From: Luidia sarsii
Taxonomy: Eukaryota > Echinodermata > Asteroidea > Paxillosida > Luidiidae
DNA: 64,000 bases
Reading direction: 5' to 3'
Assembly: GCA_949987565.1 (NCBI GenBank)
Contig: OX465109.1
Location: 17,734,915-17,798,914, forward strand
Under the pieces are notes generated by a model. It searched no databases. It saw only the letters and a program-made list of their open reading frames with translations, and was not told the origin of the DNA. Of this stretch, positions 1 to 10,760 are shown in pieces; the stretch's first letter is position 1; each line of letters starts with the position of its first letter. The position numbers were made by a program, and so were the translations under genes.

Positions 1-530
1 GATGCGGGTTGACAAAGGGTTGGCGTGCGATGACCCTGTCTACCAATTGCATTTTGTCACCTGATGTGGGTAGGCAAAGGGTTGGTGTGTGATGACCCTG
101 TCTACCAATTGTATCCAGTCACCTGGCGTGGGTAGACAAAGGGTTGGTGTGTGATGACCCTGTCTACCGATTATATTCAGTCGCCTGATGTGGGTAGACA
201 AAGGGTTGATGTGTGATGACCCTGTCTACCAATTGCATTTTGTCACCTGATGTGGGTAGACAAAGGGGTGGAGTGTGATGACCATGTCTACCAATTGTAT
301 ACAGTCACCTGATGTGGGTAGACAAAGGGTTGGTGTGTGATGACCCTGTCTACCGATTGCATTTTGTCACCTGATGTGGGTAGACAAAGGGTTGGTGTGT
401 GATGACCCTGTCTACCAATTGCATTTTGTCACCTGATGTGGGTAGACAAAAAGTTGGAGTGTGATGAGTGATGACCCTGTCTACCAATTGTATTTAGTTA
501 CCTGATGTGGATAAACAAAGGGTTGGTGTG
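1..530. repeat. Minisatellite, 62 bp unit, about 8.5 copies
   Basis: Each unit carries GTGGGTAGACAAAGGGTTGG followed by a variable stretch ending TGTCACCT. The array runs off the left edge of the window. Copies differ at a few bases each. It lies left of the last LCMT2 exon visible here, so it is probably in the next LCMT2 intron. Confidence 0.9.
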
Positions 531-775
531 TGACGAGTCTGCTAGCTGATGCTCTAACCATGAAACTCGACCTAGCCATAAATTCCAATGCACAGGCTAC
601 TCTGGTCTTGAGGTCAGTGAGTAAAAAACTCATCGCTTCACCGGTTCTTGTCACCGTGGTCTGGCACGAAGCCAAGCCCACTGTAATTCGGCCTTTTATT
701 TCATCATCCCTCAAGACGACAGAGCTACAAGCCTGGGTTCGTGCATCCATTAAGATCCCTCAGGATCCAATATAA
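530..775. other. Unidentified open stretch next to the minisatellite
   Basis: Both strands stay open for about 80-90 codons between the end of the 62 bp array and position 775. The minus reading is mixed in composition with no obvious low complexity; the plus reading ends in a stop at 773. I recognise no family in either direction. It could be an exon, a transposon remnant or chance. It does not resemble the kelch part expected downstream in LCMT2. Confidence 0.2.
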
Positions 776-807
776 AAAAACATTCCATATCATGCTTATT
801 ATATCAT

Positions 808-1083
808 ATGCTTAATATCTACCAATATTTACATGGAAGGTGTTTCTCTGCTCTTGCTGACTTAGTCCCCCCAGTCAGGACATTTAAGCGAGCAACCAGG
901 CTGTTTGCCTCCTCTCACCCACACACTCTATCTATCCCAAGGTGTAAAACGGAGAGGTATCAGAACAGCTTCTTCCCTCGTTCTGCCTCTACCTGGATTT
1001 CCCTTCCTGGTTCTTGCTTTCCCCCTGCCTACGATCTTACCTTTTTTAAAAGGAAAATTAAATCCTATCTCCGGCATTCCTAA
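808..1083 (+). pseudogene. Non-LTR retrotransposon ORF2 C-terminal fragment
   Basis: The plus-strand reading contains RYQNSFFPRSASTWISLP followed about ten residues later by a short basic tail ending in KRKIKSYLR. This is the characteristic end of the reverse transcriptase ORF of many jockey/CR1/RTE-like non-LTR elements, where a YxNSFFPRT..WNSLP block precedes a final basic helix. No reverse transcriptase core is present upstream, so this is a 5'-truncated dead copy, as expected from target-primed reverse transcription. The family assignment rests on remembered consensus only. Confidence 0.6.
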
Positions 1084-1254
1084 GTCCCTTCTATCTCTTT
1101 CTTTCTCTAGCCCTTAACCTTTAGTGGTTTTTCAGCCTTGTTTTGGGTGATCTTGCATACAAAAATAAAAAATCCAAAATCCTTTTATATCTATGACTGA
1201 ATGCTTTACCCAGCGCTCTACAGATTCAAAGCCACCACCCGACCTCTGACACAC

Positions 1255-4200
1255 CTCAAATTCATCAAAGGGCTCCAGTCCTTCGATCCTCTGCCTTTCC
1301 TTCAACGGTACCCGGGTGCAGTAATAGCGGTTCATGCTGATAGCACTGGTACCCTGCCAGCCCTGAAACACACAATGAGCATAGTGAGAATGTGAACATG
1401 GATGTCCATTTATCGACCTACAGACCAAACCTACAGCAATAGAATGGCAAACTACAAGATGGCCGTTAGAACATACATGCACAGTGGAACGTCGCAATAA
1501 CAAACGCCGATGTACCGAACATTCGGCTATAACAAACATGCCCTTTGGCTCCCGATTTCACACCCGTGGATATGCGGCCGCAACTGCTATAACGAACGAC
1601 CGCTACACCAAACAATTTTCAAGGATCCAGGGATGTTCGTTATAGCGACGTTCCACTGGAAAAGTATATCATAGGTATAATGATGTTTGCGTCGAGGAGA
1701 ATGTAATTCAACAAGGGTTTGCCCTGCTCGACGTAATACATGTAGGCATCAGGCATATCACTGGGCACTCAGTGCGTATTACATTGAGCAGACAATTCCT
1801 CATTGAATTACATGATAGTACAATTATAGAATAATGATAATCAGGCTTAAAATGACAAGAAAGACTGATTCACACAAAGTGAAGGGAGAATAATTAATTC
1901 AAATTACACAGCTGTGTAACTGCACAATAAACTTAACATTTTGTTCACCACTTGTACTGCTTTTGTATTCAACTCCTCCACTTGTTCACTTTCCTCTTTT
2001 CTTCTTTCATCCCTTCCCTACTCCCTGCCCTTCCCTTTGATCTCACCCTAGTCTGTCTACCAGCTTTCCTCCCTTCACTTCTCCCTGCCCTTCCCTTTGA
2101 TTTCACCCTAGTCTGTCTACCAGCTTTCCTCCCTTCCCTACTCCCTGCCCTTCCCTTTGATCTCACCCTAGTCTGTCTACCAGCTTTCATCCCTTCCCTA
2201 CTCCCTGCCCTTCCCTTTGATCTCAAAGATAGTTTCAAAGACACTTACCAGGCTATGGAATCTCTCCAGCTGACTTTTAAGGGTAGGATATGTCTGAATG
2301 GCCTTCAGGGGGGAATTCAATTTCTTGAAATGATTTTGCCTGGAAAAAAGGTAAAACAATATACAAATACATTGTACTTCAACTTGCATTTAAATTACCT
2401 ATGGCATCAATCGTCAGCAGGGGTAGAGTCCACAGAATGCCAACAGAATGCACCTACCATTGCATCTTGTTGAGTGCAGCAGGGTTAGGGCCCACATAAT
2501 CCCACATAATGCACACACTGCTGCATCTTGTTGAGTGCAGCAGGGTTAGGGTCCACAGAATGCCAACAGAATGCACCTACCATTGCATCTTGTTGAGTGC
2601 AGCAGGGTTAGGGCCCACATAATCCCACATAATGCACACACTGCTGCATCTTGTTGAGTGCAGCAAGGTTAGGGCCCACATAATCCCACATAATGCACAC
2701 ACTGCTGCATCTTGTTGAGTGCAGCAAGGTTAGGGCCCACATAATCCCACAGAATGCACTCACTACTGCATCTTGTTGAGTGCAGCAGGGTTAGGGTCCA
2801 CAGAATGCACCCACTGCTGCATCTTGTTGAGTGCAGCAGGGTTAGGGGCCACATAATCCCACAGAATGCACTCACTACTGCATCTTGTTGAGTGCAGCAG
2901 GGTTAGGGTCCACAGAATGCACCCACTACTGCATCTTGTTGAGTGCAGCAGGGTTAGGGTCCACAGAATGCACCCACTGCTGCATCTTGTTGAGTGCAGC
3001 AGGGTTAGGGGCCACATAATCCTACAGAATGCACTCACTACTGCATCTTGTTGAGTGCAGCAGGGTTAGGGTCCACAGAATGCACCCACTGCTGCATCTT
3101 GTTGAGTGCAGCAGGGTTAGGGTCCACAGAATGCACCCACTGCTGCATCTTGTTGAGTGCAGCAGGGTTAGGGGCCACATAATCCCACAGAATGCACTCA
3201 CTACTGCATCTTGTTGAGTGCAGCAGGGTTAGGGTCCACGGAATCCCCACAGAATGCCCCCACTTGAGTGCAGCAGTCATCAAGGACTAAAGCAGTGTTT
3301 AATAGAGCCCTCTGGAAACACAGTTTGCATCAAACTTTCACTTACATGACCACACCAAATGCGTCCTGGGGATGAATTTGCTCGTAGGTCACGAACAGAG
3401 CATCTGGGAAGAAGGCTGAGGCCCAATGGATGAGAGCATTGGAGCTGCCAAAAAAATATATGAATGAATGACTTCAAGAGGACACAAAATCTACAACATT
3501 AATAGGTTAGGCACAGATGCATTGTTGCATGAGTAGCATGACTACAGGGGGTTGATCCCTAACCCAACAAAATGCCACAATGTGTCTGCTATGGCATGTT
3601 CTGGTCAGCTGTCGGAGTGTGTGGGAGTGTACTGACACTGCTTTCGTGGGTGAGTTTACCCACGAGCTCTTGGTCATTTTCTGCTCAGGTGTGGGAGTGT
3701 GTGGGAGTGTACTGACCATTGGTACCTAATCCAACAAATTCCAACAGTGTCTCCCTGGGCCATTGGTACCTAACCCAACAAACCCCATCAGTGTCTCCCT
3801 GGGCCATTGGTGCCTAACCCAACGAACTCCAAGTGTCTCCCTGGGCCATTGGTACCTAACCCAACAAACTCCAACAGTGTCTCCCTGGGCCATTGGTACC
3901 TAACCCAACAAACTCCAACAGTGTCTCCCTGGGCCATTGGTGCCTAACCCAACAAACTCCAACAGTGTCTCCCTGGGCCATTGGTACCTAACCCAACAAA
4001 CTCCAACAGTGTCTCCCTGGGCCATTGGTACCTAACCCAACAAACTCCAACAGTGTCTCCCTGGGCCATTGGTACCTAACCCAACAAACTCCAACGGTGT
4101 CTCCCTGGGCCATTGGTGCCTAACCCAACAAACTCCAACAGTGTCTCCCTGGGCCATTGGTACCTAATCCAACAAACTCCAACAGTTTCTCCCTGGCCCA

Positions 4201-7200
4201 TTGGTACCTAACCCAACAAACTCCAACAGTGTCTCCCTGGGCCATTGGTACCTAATCCAACAAACTCCAACAGTGTCTCCCTGGGCCATTGGTACCTCAT
4301 CCAACAAACTCCAACAACATTCAGCAGCAGTATGCTATCCTTGGGGAACCTAATCCAACAAATTCCAACAAAACCTGGTGTTGGATTTTGTGAGGTTGGG
4401 GAACGTTAGGGTTGAACTGATATTAAAAAAGGATAAACAAACAATTTACTAGACTTTTACGCAGTCAACTTATCAGGAATCGGCCGATCGGGACACAAAA
4501 TATAAAACTAGAGGGATCAGTATACATGTATTTCAGAAGGTTTTCTATAAGTTGTCAGAAATTCCAGATTATCTTATTGTTATTCAGACTATGGTCTCTT
4601 GTCAGAAAAGACCATCGGGTAGGGATTGGATAATTTGGTGTGTTATTTCATGCATATGCTGGATTAGACAAAGCGTGGGAATTGCCGGGTACATACGAAA
4701 CAAAAGTAAACGCGACGAAAAGTGCGTAGTAAATAATACAACATTCAAAATGTTATGTCGGACAAAATGGAGGCAATTCGCCGGACCTTAAATCGGGCGT
4801 AGTGTAAGCACCGTCGATATATCGATATTTTCGTTATATCGACATCATTTTGATATCGATATCGCCGATATTTATTACTTACTCATTTTGATATATCGAA
4901 AATATTGAAAATATTGAAAATATTGATATATCGAAAATATCGAAGTGGGCGATATATCGAAATGGGTGATATTGAGGAACGATATCGGTGATGTGATCTG
5001 TAATACCTTGAGTGTCGTTTTAATGTTCTGATGTCGTTAGAATCCAGGATATACGTGATGAAACCGCTCACTACAGCAGAGCGTGCTAGATTACAGCGCG
5101 TGGATCTGAGTTGTAGACTGGTTCCCCTAGGTGGCTACACTACGCCGTAGTGATTGGTCAATTTGTCAAGGGGCGTGGCCAACTGGATCGGTGTATTGGA
5201 CCCTACACAGGAAGTTAGGGTCAAGTCTTATCCGACCGGGGCAACCCTCTGAAGGCGCTTACCTCTTGACCTCCATGTAGGTCAGGACGCACTCGGAGAG
5301 CAACAAGGTGGGCAGACGGCGGTCCAGCCCCGACTGCATCAGGCGTCTTTCAAGGACCAGGAGCTCACAGAGATCCACGCCAAGCAGATGGTAGCAAGCA
5401 GAGGCCAAGTAGATACCTAGGGAGTGAAGGGCAAAATAACATGAATATGCTGATCCAGGGATGTAAGTGACTGGCAAACTCGTTTCCTGAAAATTACCGA
5501 AGGCCAATAAATTGTGTGACTGCGAGTGAGCGCTTATGTGACCGAGAGATGCGATCGCTTGAGTCACGGCAGGGGTGCAGGCACCCTTCAGTTTTTTAGG
5601 GTTTTAACAGGTAAAATTTAGCAGTTTGAGATACCAGTAAAAATCATCATGCCATTTCCGGAAATTAAAAAGAAATCACGCCATTTTCCGGAAATCCGTA
5701 AATTTCCGGAAGTCTCATATCCCGGCTGACCCATTCAGAATGATAGACAGGCAAAGACTAGTTGATTATTTGTGACCCGCTCCAGAAAAAGGTGATATAA
5801 ATACAAATTGAGTTTCAATGAGGTTTTTTTGCCCTTGCTCGACGTGATAAACACTGAGTGCTCAGTGCTTTGCCCGGTGCCAGATAAATATATTTCAGGC
5901 AACTCGGGCGGGATTCGAATCCGCGACTCCCGAATTCTAGTACAGACGTCTTAACCACTGGACCACCGAGCTGGTCGAGGTCGTGTGGTGGATTCGAATA
6001 TTGTATAGCGGTGGGTACTGAGTTGCATCATGTGTATAACAAATCAAGTTATACATGACTGGAAAGCCCACCGTACGCACGAAGTAAACACGGTAGTTGA
6101 TCTCGCCCATTTCAGAAATTGGCCTGACATGGTGTTGAAAGAAAAAAAAACCTTTTTTCACCCGCTGTCATTTTCGGCCCAGGAATCCATTCCGTTTGGT
6201 TTTGTACATAGATGACCAATCTACGGTATCTACCCATAAATATCTAAACGTCAAATTATCTCAAACTGTTGGAGTTGCTCTTCAACGCAAACATTTACGG
6301 AATCAGTTTGCTTAGTGGTATCTACGACACTACAAAACCCCTCTAACAATAGACAGATTGCGCCATGTCATCACGTGACTTATAGTGGGTATTTCGGTGT
6401 GGTCTCGGGTTCAAACTCCGGAATGTTCTTCACAGACTTTGAGAAAGAAAAGCCTCGATTGAACAAGTGCAACAATCGTGATGTACTGTACAACAGCAGC
6501 ACCTTGATATTGGGGGCTGTTTTTTTTCCTTTGAAAGGTCCTGCTAGGATCAAAACGTCAAGCCCACTAAATGTTGATTTTTTTGTTATTGTTTGATGCC
6601 AATTATAGGTTACGTGACCTATAGGGGCGGAATCGGTCAACTGCATAAAAAATGGGGTTGGGACAGCAGTCTGAATCACGCTTTGAACGGCGATCCACGT
6701 AGTCGCAGACTGCCTGTGTCGGCGCCAACCCAACTCATGGCGTTCACTGACCGTCGGCGTGGCTGGACTGGTCGCTGGTTACGTCATCTGCCAGCTCTTG
6801 CCTCAGCACCGGGCTTCCCAGGACAATGGCTGCCTTGCGCCGGGCCACACCGGGAAAGTCCACCTCGTAGAAGGCCGTCTCGGCCAGGAGACCCTCGGCG
6901 TGGAGCCTGAAGAAGGCGGAGTCAAAGCCCGCTCCCAGGGAGACAATCTGGCCCCGGGCAGAGAGGAAGATGTCCAAAGCTTGAACGATATCTGGATTCA
7001 AGACAGCCTTGAATGGCAGTCACAGGCACTCAAAAGTGGGCAAAACCTCATTGAATTCCATGTATTCACCTGTGATATCTAAATCATGATGAGCTCAACA
7101 TACACATGTACACGCAGAAGAAGCTCACCTGGTTTGCGCTGCCCTGGTGCAGCGCTAGGAAGTGTCTCAGGACGTCGTCTACGGCCCTGGCCCTGATGTA

Positions 7201-7332
7201 GTAGCCCCTGTTAATGAGGGGGGCACGCCGGGCCGTCTTGGCCACAAACAGACGCAGAAAGTCGTCCGGGACATAGCCCATGGACGCCGTGGAGCACTTA
7301 CTGACAATGCTGCTGTCGTTGGTACCCTGCAC
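1255..7332 (-). CDS. LCMT2: tRNA wybutosine-synthesizing protein 4 (leucine carboxyl methyltransferase 2), partial
   Basis: SAM-dependent enzyme that methylates and methoxycarbonylates the wybutosine precursor at G37 of tRNA-Phe. Six minus-strand exons: 7332-7129, 6947-6752, 5416-5263, 3444-3346, 2339-2249 and 1362-1255 (852 nt, 284 codons, phases fit throughout). Exon 1 has [15 protein letters not shown] and [17 protein letters not shown]; exon 2 has the SAM-binding [12 protein letters not shown] and EVDFP; exon 3 has LLGVDL and [12 protein letters not shown]; exon 4 has [16 protein letters not shown]; exon 5 has KKLNSPL; exon 6 has EPFDEFE. The NDSS and EPFDEFE blocks favour LCMT2 over LCMT1. 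The initiator exon, upstream of 7332, and the C-terminal kelch-type part, left of position 1255, are not seen. Exon 2 uses a GTCAGT donor; a closer GTAACC breaks phase. The mammalian gene is intronless, so this intron-rich form is notable. Confidence 0.9.
1400..1985. other. LCMT2 intron without recognised gene
   Basis: No exon seen. Positions 1690-1815 hold a short palindromic interspersed repeat (GTCGAGGAGAATG...CATTGAATTACA with CACTCAGTGC in the middle) related to stretches near 5820-5880 and 30245-30330. Confidence 0.5.
1999..2226. repeat. Minisatellite, 60 bp unit x about 4, Penelope-derived
   Basis: Units repeat exactly every 60 bp and contain CTGCCCTTCCCTTTGATCTC. The same pyrimidine-rich sequence occurs once in the 3' untranslated part of the Penelope-like copies near 49850 (reverse) and 63710 (forward), so the array is a local amplification of a retroelement tail. 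Its end is about 23 bp from the donor of the LCMT2 exon ending at 2249. Confidence 0.85.
2411..3272. repeat. Dispersed minisatellite family A, locus 1 (LCMT2 intron)
   Basis: Units of 47-62 bp built from GCATCTTGTTGAGTGCAGCA, then GGGTTAGGGTCCACAGAAT and a CACAGAATGCACCCACT linker. The same family recurs at 21534-21812, 37311-37855 and 60431-61385. Confidence 0.92.
3714..4320. repeat. Minisatellite, 44 bp unit, about 13 copies
   Basis: Unit contains CCATTGGTACCTAACCCAAC followed by AAACTCCAACAGTGTCTCCC. It lies in the LCMT2 intron between the exons at 5263 and 3444. Positions 3605-3715 just before it have two copies of a GTGTGGGAGTGTACTGAC motif. Confidence 0.92.
4320..4800. other. LCMT2 intron, nothing recognised
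   Basis: No exon, RNA gene or clear repeat seen. A 79-codon plus-strand open stretch (4552-4791) has no recognisable similarity. Confidence 0.4.
4815..4990. repeat. AT-rich TATCGATA / AATATTGAA simple repeat
   Basis: Overlapping palindromic ATATCGATAT words and tandem AAAATATTGA units. Low complexity, intronic in LCMT2. Confidence 0.75.
5893..5973 (-). repeat. tRNA-like sequence (tRNA-derived SINE head)
   Basis: On the minus strand there is a box A-like TGGTCCAGTGGTT and a perfect box B-like GGATTCGAATCC, with acceptor-like arms CTCGGT and CCCGAG about 70 nt apart. The anticodon stem does not pair well, so a pseudogene or SINE head is more likely than a working tRNA gene. It sits in an LCMT2 intron. 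Confidence 0.5.
6522..6562 (-). repeat. Penelope-like 3' terminus fragment
   Basis: Positions 6534-6550 carry AGGTCCTGCTAGGATCA, followed by a diverged AAACGTCAAGCCCACTAAAT, the terminal motif seen at many places in the window. It is a short, isolated, diverged copy. Confidence 0.6.
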
Positions 7333-7717
7333 CTGTTGGGTTAAAGTTAAACCATGGATGCAAAAATCTGCGTCATTCCATGTCGAATCAGCACGCTTTT
7401 TGACCCAACAGATTGAAATGAAATTTGGTGAACATACATAGTGACCTCTTTGAGACACCCCCAGAATCAAAAGTTTTAACAGAATTCAGGTGACTCAGAC
7501 TCAAAGCCTGATCCTTGTGACTCATGACTTGGAATCAACCCGACTGACTTGTGACTCGGACTCGTGATATTTGTTTGTTTAAATACACCGTGAACTTGCC
7601 CAGTCCTATTAGTGTGAGGCCTACAGTAGTACAGTGTGCATTTTTGTTTATCATCATATACATGTATACGTGTACTCATGAGTTTTCCCGTTCTTTCTAT
7701 TTCATTTTATTATTGTG

Positions 7718-7907
7718 ATATATACAAAAATGTTGCAAACTGCTTACTGACTAAAATTACCAAAATGTAAAACTTAAAATTTAGTGGGCCTGACGTTTCG
7801 ATCCTAGCAGGACCTTTCTCAAAGGCTCTGAGGCTCTTTCTCGTAGACTCTGCCTTTGAGAAAGGTCCTGCTAGGATTGAAACGTCAGGCCCACTAAATT
7901 TTAAATT
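7718..7907. repeat. Head-to-head pair of Penelope-like 3' ends (palindrome)
   Basis: The left arm reads GCAAACTGCTTACTGACTAA to AGTGGGCCTGACGTTTCGAT to CTAGCAGGACCTTTCTCAAA; the right arm is its reverse complement but truncated after TAAATTTTAA. The arms are separated by about 40 bp with a partial duplicate. Same family as 15575-15718 and 24665-24897. Confidence 0.8.
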
Positions 7908-7909
7908 AA

Positions 7910-8620
7910 ATCATTTTATTATTGTTATTTGATTGTGATGCCAACTTCCCACCACTGTGTGCTGGCCATATGGTCTTTGGCCTCAAACTTGCAGCCATAA
8001 TAAACCAGTCAATCCGAATCCCGGTGTCATCATGATGGTGCACAATTCTTCTTCATGGGTTTTGTGTATCTGTGTGACCAACCCCCTCCACACTTGGACT
8101 CTGCATTGTGAATGCAAGCCTTTCAGTGTCGCGTAGCATGCAATAGGTTTTGCAAGATAAGCGTTCAAGAGTTGCGGGCACAAGTGTCCGGCCTTTGTGA
8201 GTTGTGACCCGGGTCGTGTACTTACAGCAGTATCGTTCCCTTGCTTGGATGACCTCGGCATGGCTGGTCACTGTGGCCACTCAGAAACTCAGAACGTAAA
8301 ACGTCTTCTTGACCCTGGCACCAATTGTAGCTGGACCTTTCTCTTTGATCCTAGCTGGGCCTTACAGTTCTCAGCTTTCTCGTCAAATCCTGGCACAATC
8401 TGTCTTTCTGACAAAACTCTGTCGAGATGGCTGCGCAACCTTTACTCTGTGACGTAGCAGAAATGTACAGTAGCAAATCTTTGGAATCTGAATAGAAGTC
8501 AGTGCGGTGCGGAGTATTGTCCAGAGGCGCTATGAGATGTAGCAAGACCGTGGCAAATCTCCTCTGCAATCTGAATAGAAGTCAGTGCGAGTGTGATGCA
8601 GGGTTAGATTGTCCCAGGAG
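7910..8620. other. Intergenic or LCMT2 5' region, no recognised gene
   Basis: No exon recognised. The LCMT2 first coding exon and promoter probably lie somewhere in 7340-8600, but I cannot place the initiator ATG. The last 150 bp hold degenerate precursors of the adjacent minisatellite. Confidence 0.4.
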
Positions 8621-8626
8621 CGCTAC

Positions 8627-9254
8627 GTGACGTACAGGCACGTAGCAAATCTCCTTTGCAATCGCTATGTGACGTAGCAGGATGGTAGCAAATCTTCTTT
8701 GCAATCGCTATGTGACATATGTAGCAGGATTGCAGCAAATCTCCTTTGCAATCTCGATGTGACGTAGCAGGATGGTAGCAAATCTCTTTTGCAATTGCTA
8801 CGTGACGTATGTAGCAGGATGGTAGCAAATCTCCTTTGCAATTGCTATGTGACGTAGCAGGATGGTAGCAAATCTCCTTTGCAATTGCTACGTGACGTAG
8901 CAGGATCGTAGCAAATCTCCTTTGCAATTGCTACGTGACGTAGCAGGATCGTAGCAAATCTCCTTTGCAATCTCTATGTGACGTAGCAGGATGGTAGCAA
9001 ATCCCCTTTGCAATCGCTACGTGACGTATGTAGCAGGATGGTAGCAAATCTCCTTTGCAATTGCTATGTGACGTAGCAGGATGGTAGCAAATCTCCTTTG
9101 CAATTGCTACGTGACGTAGCAGGATCGTAGCAAATCTCCTTTGCAATCTCTATGTGACGTAGCAGGATCGTAGCAAATCTCTTTTGCAATCGCTACGTGA
9201 CGTATGTAGCAGGATGGTAGCAAATATCCTTTGCAATCGCTACGTGACGTAGCA
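8627..9254. repeat. Minisatellite, about 43 bp unit, about 14 copies, overlapping the TMEM203 stop
   Basis: The unit contains GCTACGTGACGTAGC, a 15 nt palindrome with one central base, followed by AGGATGGTAGCAAATCTCC and TTTGCAAT. Some units carry an extra TATG. The right end includes the last codons and stop of TMEM203, so the array forms its 3' flank or 3' UTR. Each unit carries a TGACGTA ATF/CREB-like half site. Confidence 0.9.
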
Positions 9255-9644
9255 AGAGCGGAAGACGAGCACTTGGATGAGGATGAGGAGGGGCACCAGG
9301 ATGACGGCGCAGTACATCTCCACCTCCCCCTCCAGGTGCTTGCACAGGAGCATCTTGAAGAGGAAGAGGAGGAGGAGGAGGAGCCCGCTCCACAGGAGGC
9401 GCAGGGCGGCCACCCGCAGGTCCTGGTCCAGGTACAGGCGGACGGCCACGATGGCCGTGAAGTAGGCGTTCAGGCCGTCCCCGGCAAAGAGGGGGCCGAA
9501 GACCAGCCACCAGCTGGGCGCCCAGGGGCCCTGGAGCTTGAAGGCCAGGAGGACGGTGAAGACGAGGAGGGTGACGGCGTGCACCCACAGCTCAAAGAGT
9601 GTCAGCCGCAGCCAGTGCACTAACTCTTTCAGTGTGAACAACAT
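9240..9644 (-). CDS. TMEM203: Transmembrane protein 203
   Basis: Single uninterrupted 134-residue frame, close to the 136 residues of vertebrate TMEM203, which is also intronless. The start MLFTLKELVHWL and the end ILIQVLVFRSCYVT match the family ends in position and character. Four hydrophobic segments fit at about residues 15-35, 46-70, 80-97 and 110-128, and FGPLFAGDGLNAYFTAIV is the recognisable central block. TMEM203 is an ER or endolysosomal membrane protein linked to calcium handling and STING signalling. The ATG at 9644 is the natural start because similarity begins there. The final TGC TAC GTC ACG TAG lies within the first unit of the adjoining minisatellite. Confidence 0.93.
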   Translation of the reverse strand: MLFTLKELVHWLRLTLFELWVHAVTLLVFTVLLAFKLQGPWAPSWWLVFGPLFAGDGLNAYFTAIVAVRLYLDQDLRVAALRLLWSGLLLLLLFLFKMLLCKHLEGEVEMYCAVILVPLLILIQVLVFRSCYVT

Positions 9645-9829
9645 TCTATAAGGGATTTAAAAATAAAAAAAAGACTTGACCATCGACTTGACCACTAGGT
9701 TGTGTGGTGGAGATAACAGAACCGACATATGACGCTTAACCACCGTCGTTGAGCCATGATGGTACCCCGTAAATTGCGTGGGGACTATACAAGCACGTGT
9801 TTTGTAAACCAGCGTAGGTTAGGCTTACC

Positions 9830-9972
9830 GCGCTATGGTTAGGGTTATGGTTACGGTTAGAGTTAGTTCGGGTTGGGTTAGCGTTAATGATAGAGTCTGA
9901 TTAGGATTAGGGTTAGGTTCAGGATTAGGGTTGTTAGGGTTAAGATTAGGATAAGGGTTAGGGTTGTTTCGT
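9830..9972. repeat. Degenerate telomere-like (TTAGGG)n tract
   Basis: A run of GGTTAGGGTTATGG / GATTAGGGTTAGG-type words with many substitutions, about 140 bp. It resembles an old interstitial telomeric repeat, upstream of TMEM203. Confidence 0.6.
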
Positions 9973-10114
9973 GCTTGTGCCTGTAACTAAATCAGAATTG
10001 AATGAATGAATGGGGAGGCCTCAGCAAAACCTGGCTCCGCGCATGTGCACTTATAGCTTAGCCACGGTGGTTAAGTGTCATACGTCGTGACGCTTATGCC
10101 TCTGTGGTGGAGTC

Positions 10115-10522
10115 CATAGAGCTCTATAAATTAACTAGAGTGCGCACTTAGCATGTGACGCGTGCTGACAAAGGGACTGCGATGCCATTACCAAAGAGGT
10201 GCAAATGCATGGATCTCTATGGGGCAAACTAATCCAATTTTTTTACAAAAGAAAGTAGGACATTAAAATTTGCCAATCCCTTGAGGTATTGATGGCCTTT
10301 CCTTTCATTACTAAAAAAAAACATTTCTATAACATTTTAGTTTCCGCATTCACAATCTTTCGGCTATACCTTTCCCCATTCATATTACAAGCGATTGCTA
10401 CTGACATCCGGGCACTTCGAGGTGAAGCTGACCTCTTTGGTAATGGCGTATGCCATCCATGTCGTTCGTACCGTGCGTTGATAGGGGAGTGTGCACTGTA
10501 GTTTATTTATAGAGCTCTATGG
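10115..10522. mobile_element. Inverted-repeat MITE (CATAGAGCTCTATAAA family), copy 1
   Basis: The ends are near-perfect inverted repeats, CATAGAGCTCTATAAATTAA and its complement TTTATTTATAGAGCTCTATG. A second copy in reverse orientation is at 44201-44611 and a fragment at 16590-16680. No transposase is encoded. Confidence 0.7.
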
Positions 10523-10760
10523 GTGGATTCGAATCTGTGCAGCGGTGAACACCATGATTTATATTCACCATTTTTGTAGACAGTGTATTATATTCAGGTG
10601 GCAATGACATTCTTCCTGCACATGCTGGAGGCCGTTCCTGATGTTTATTCATATTCATGTATAATGTTCTTTACTCTGATTGGCCAACATAAGAGTAAAG
10701 ATCACGCAGGAATACACATATTAATGATTAATATTATGCATAATCATCGGCAGGAACGAC

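Noticed and set aside
6744..6783. GTAACC donor at the end of the LCMT2 SAM-binding exon
   Set aside because: Gives the wrong phase for the next exon and shortens a conserved spacer; GTCAGT after 6752 fits both.
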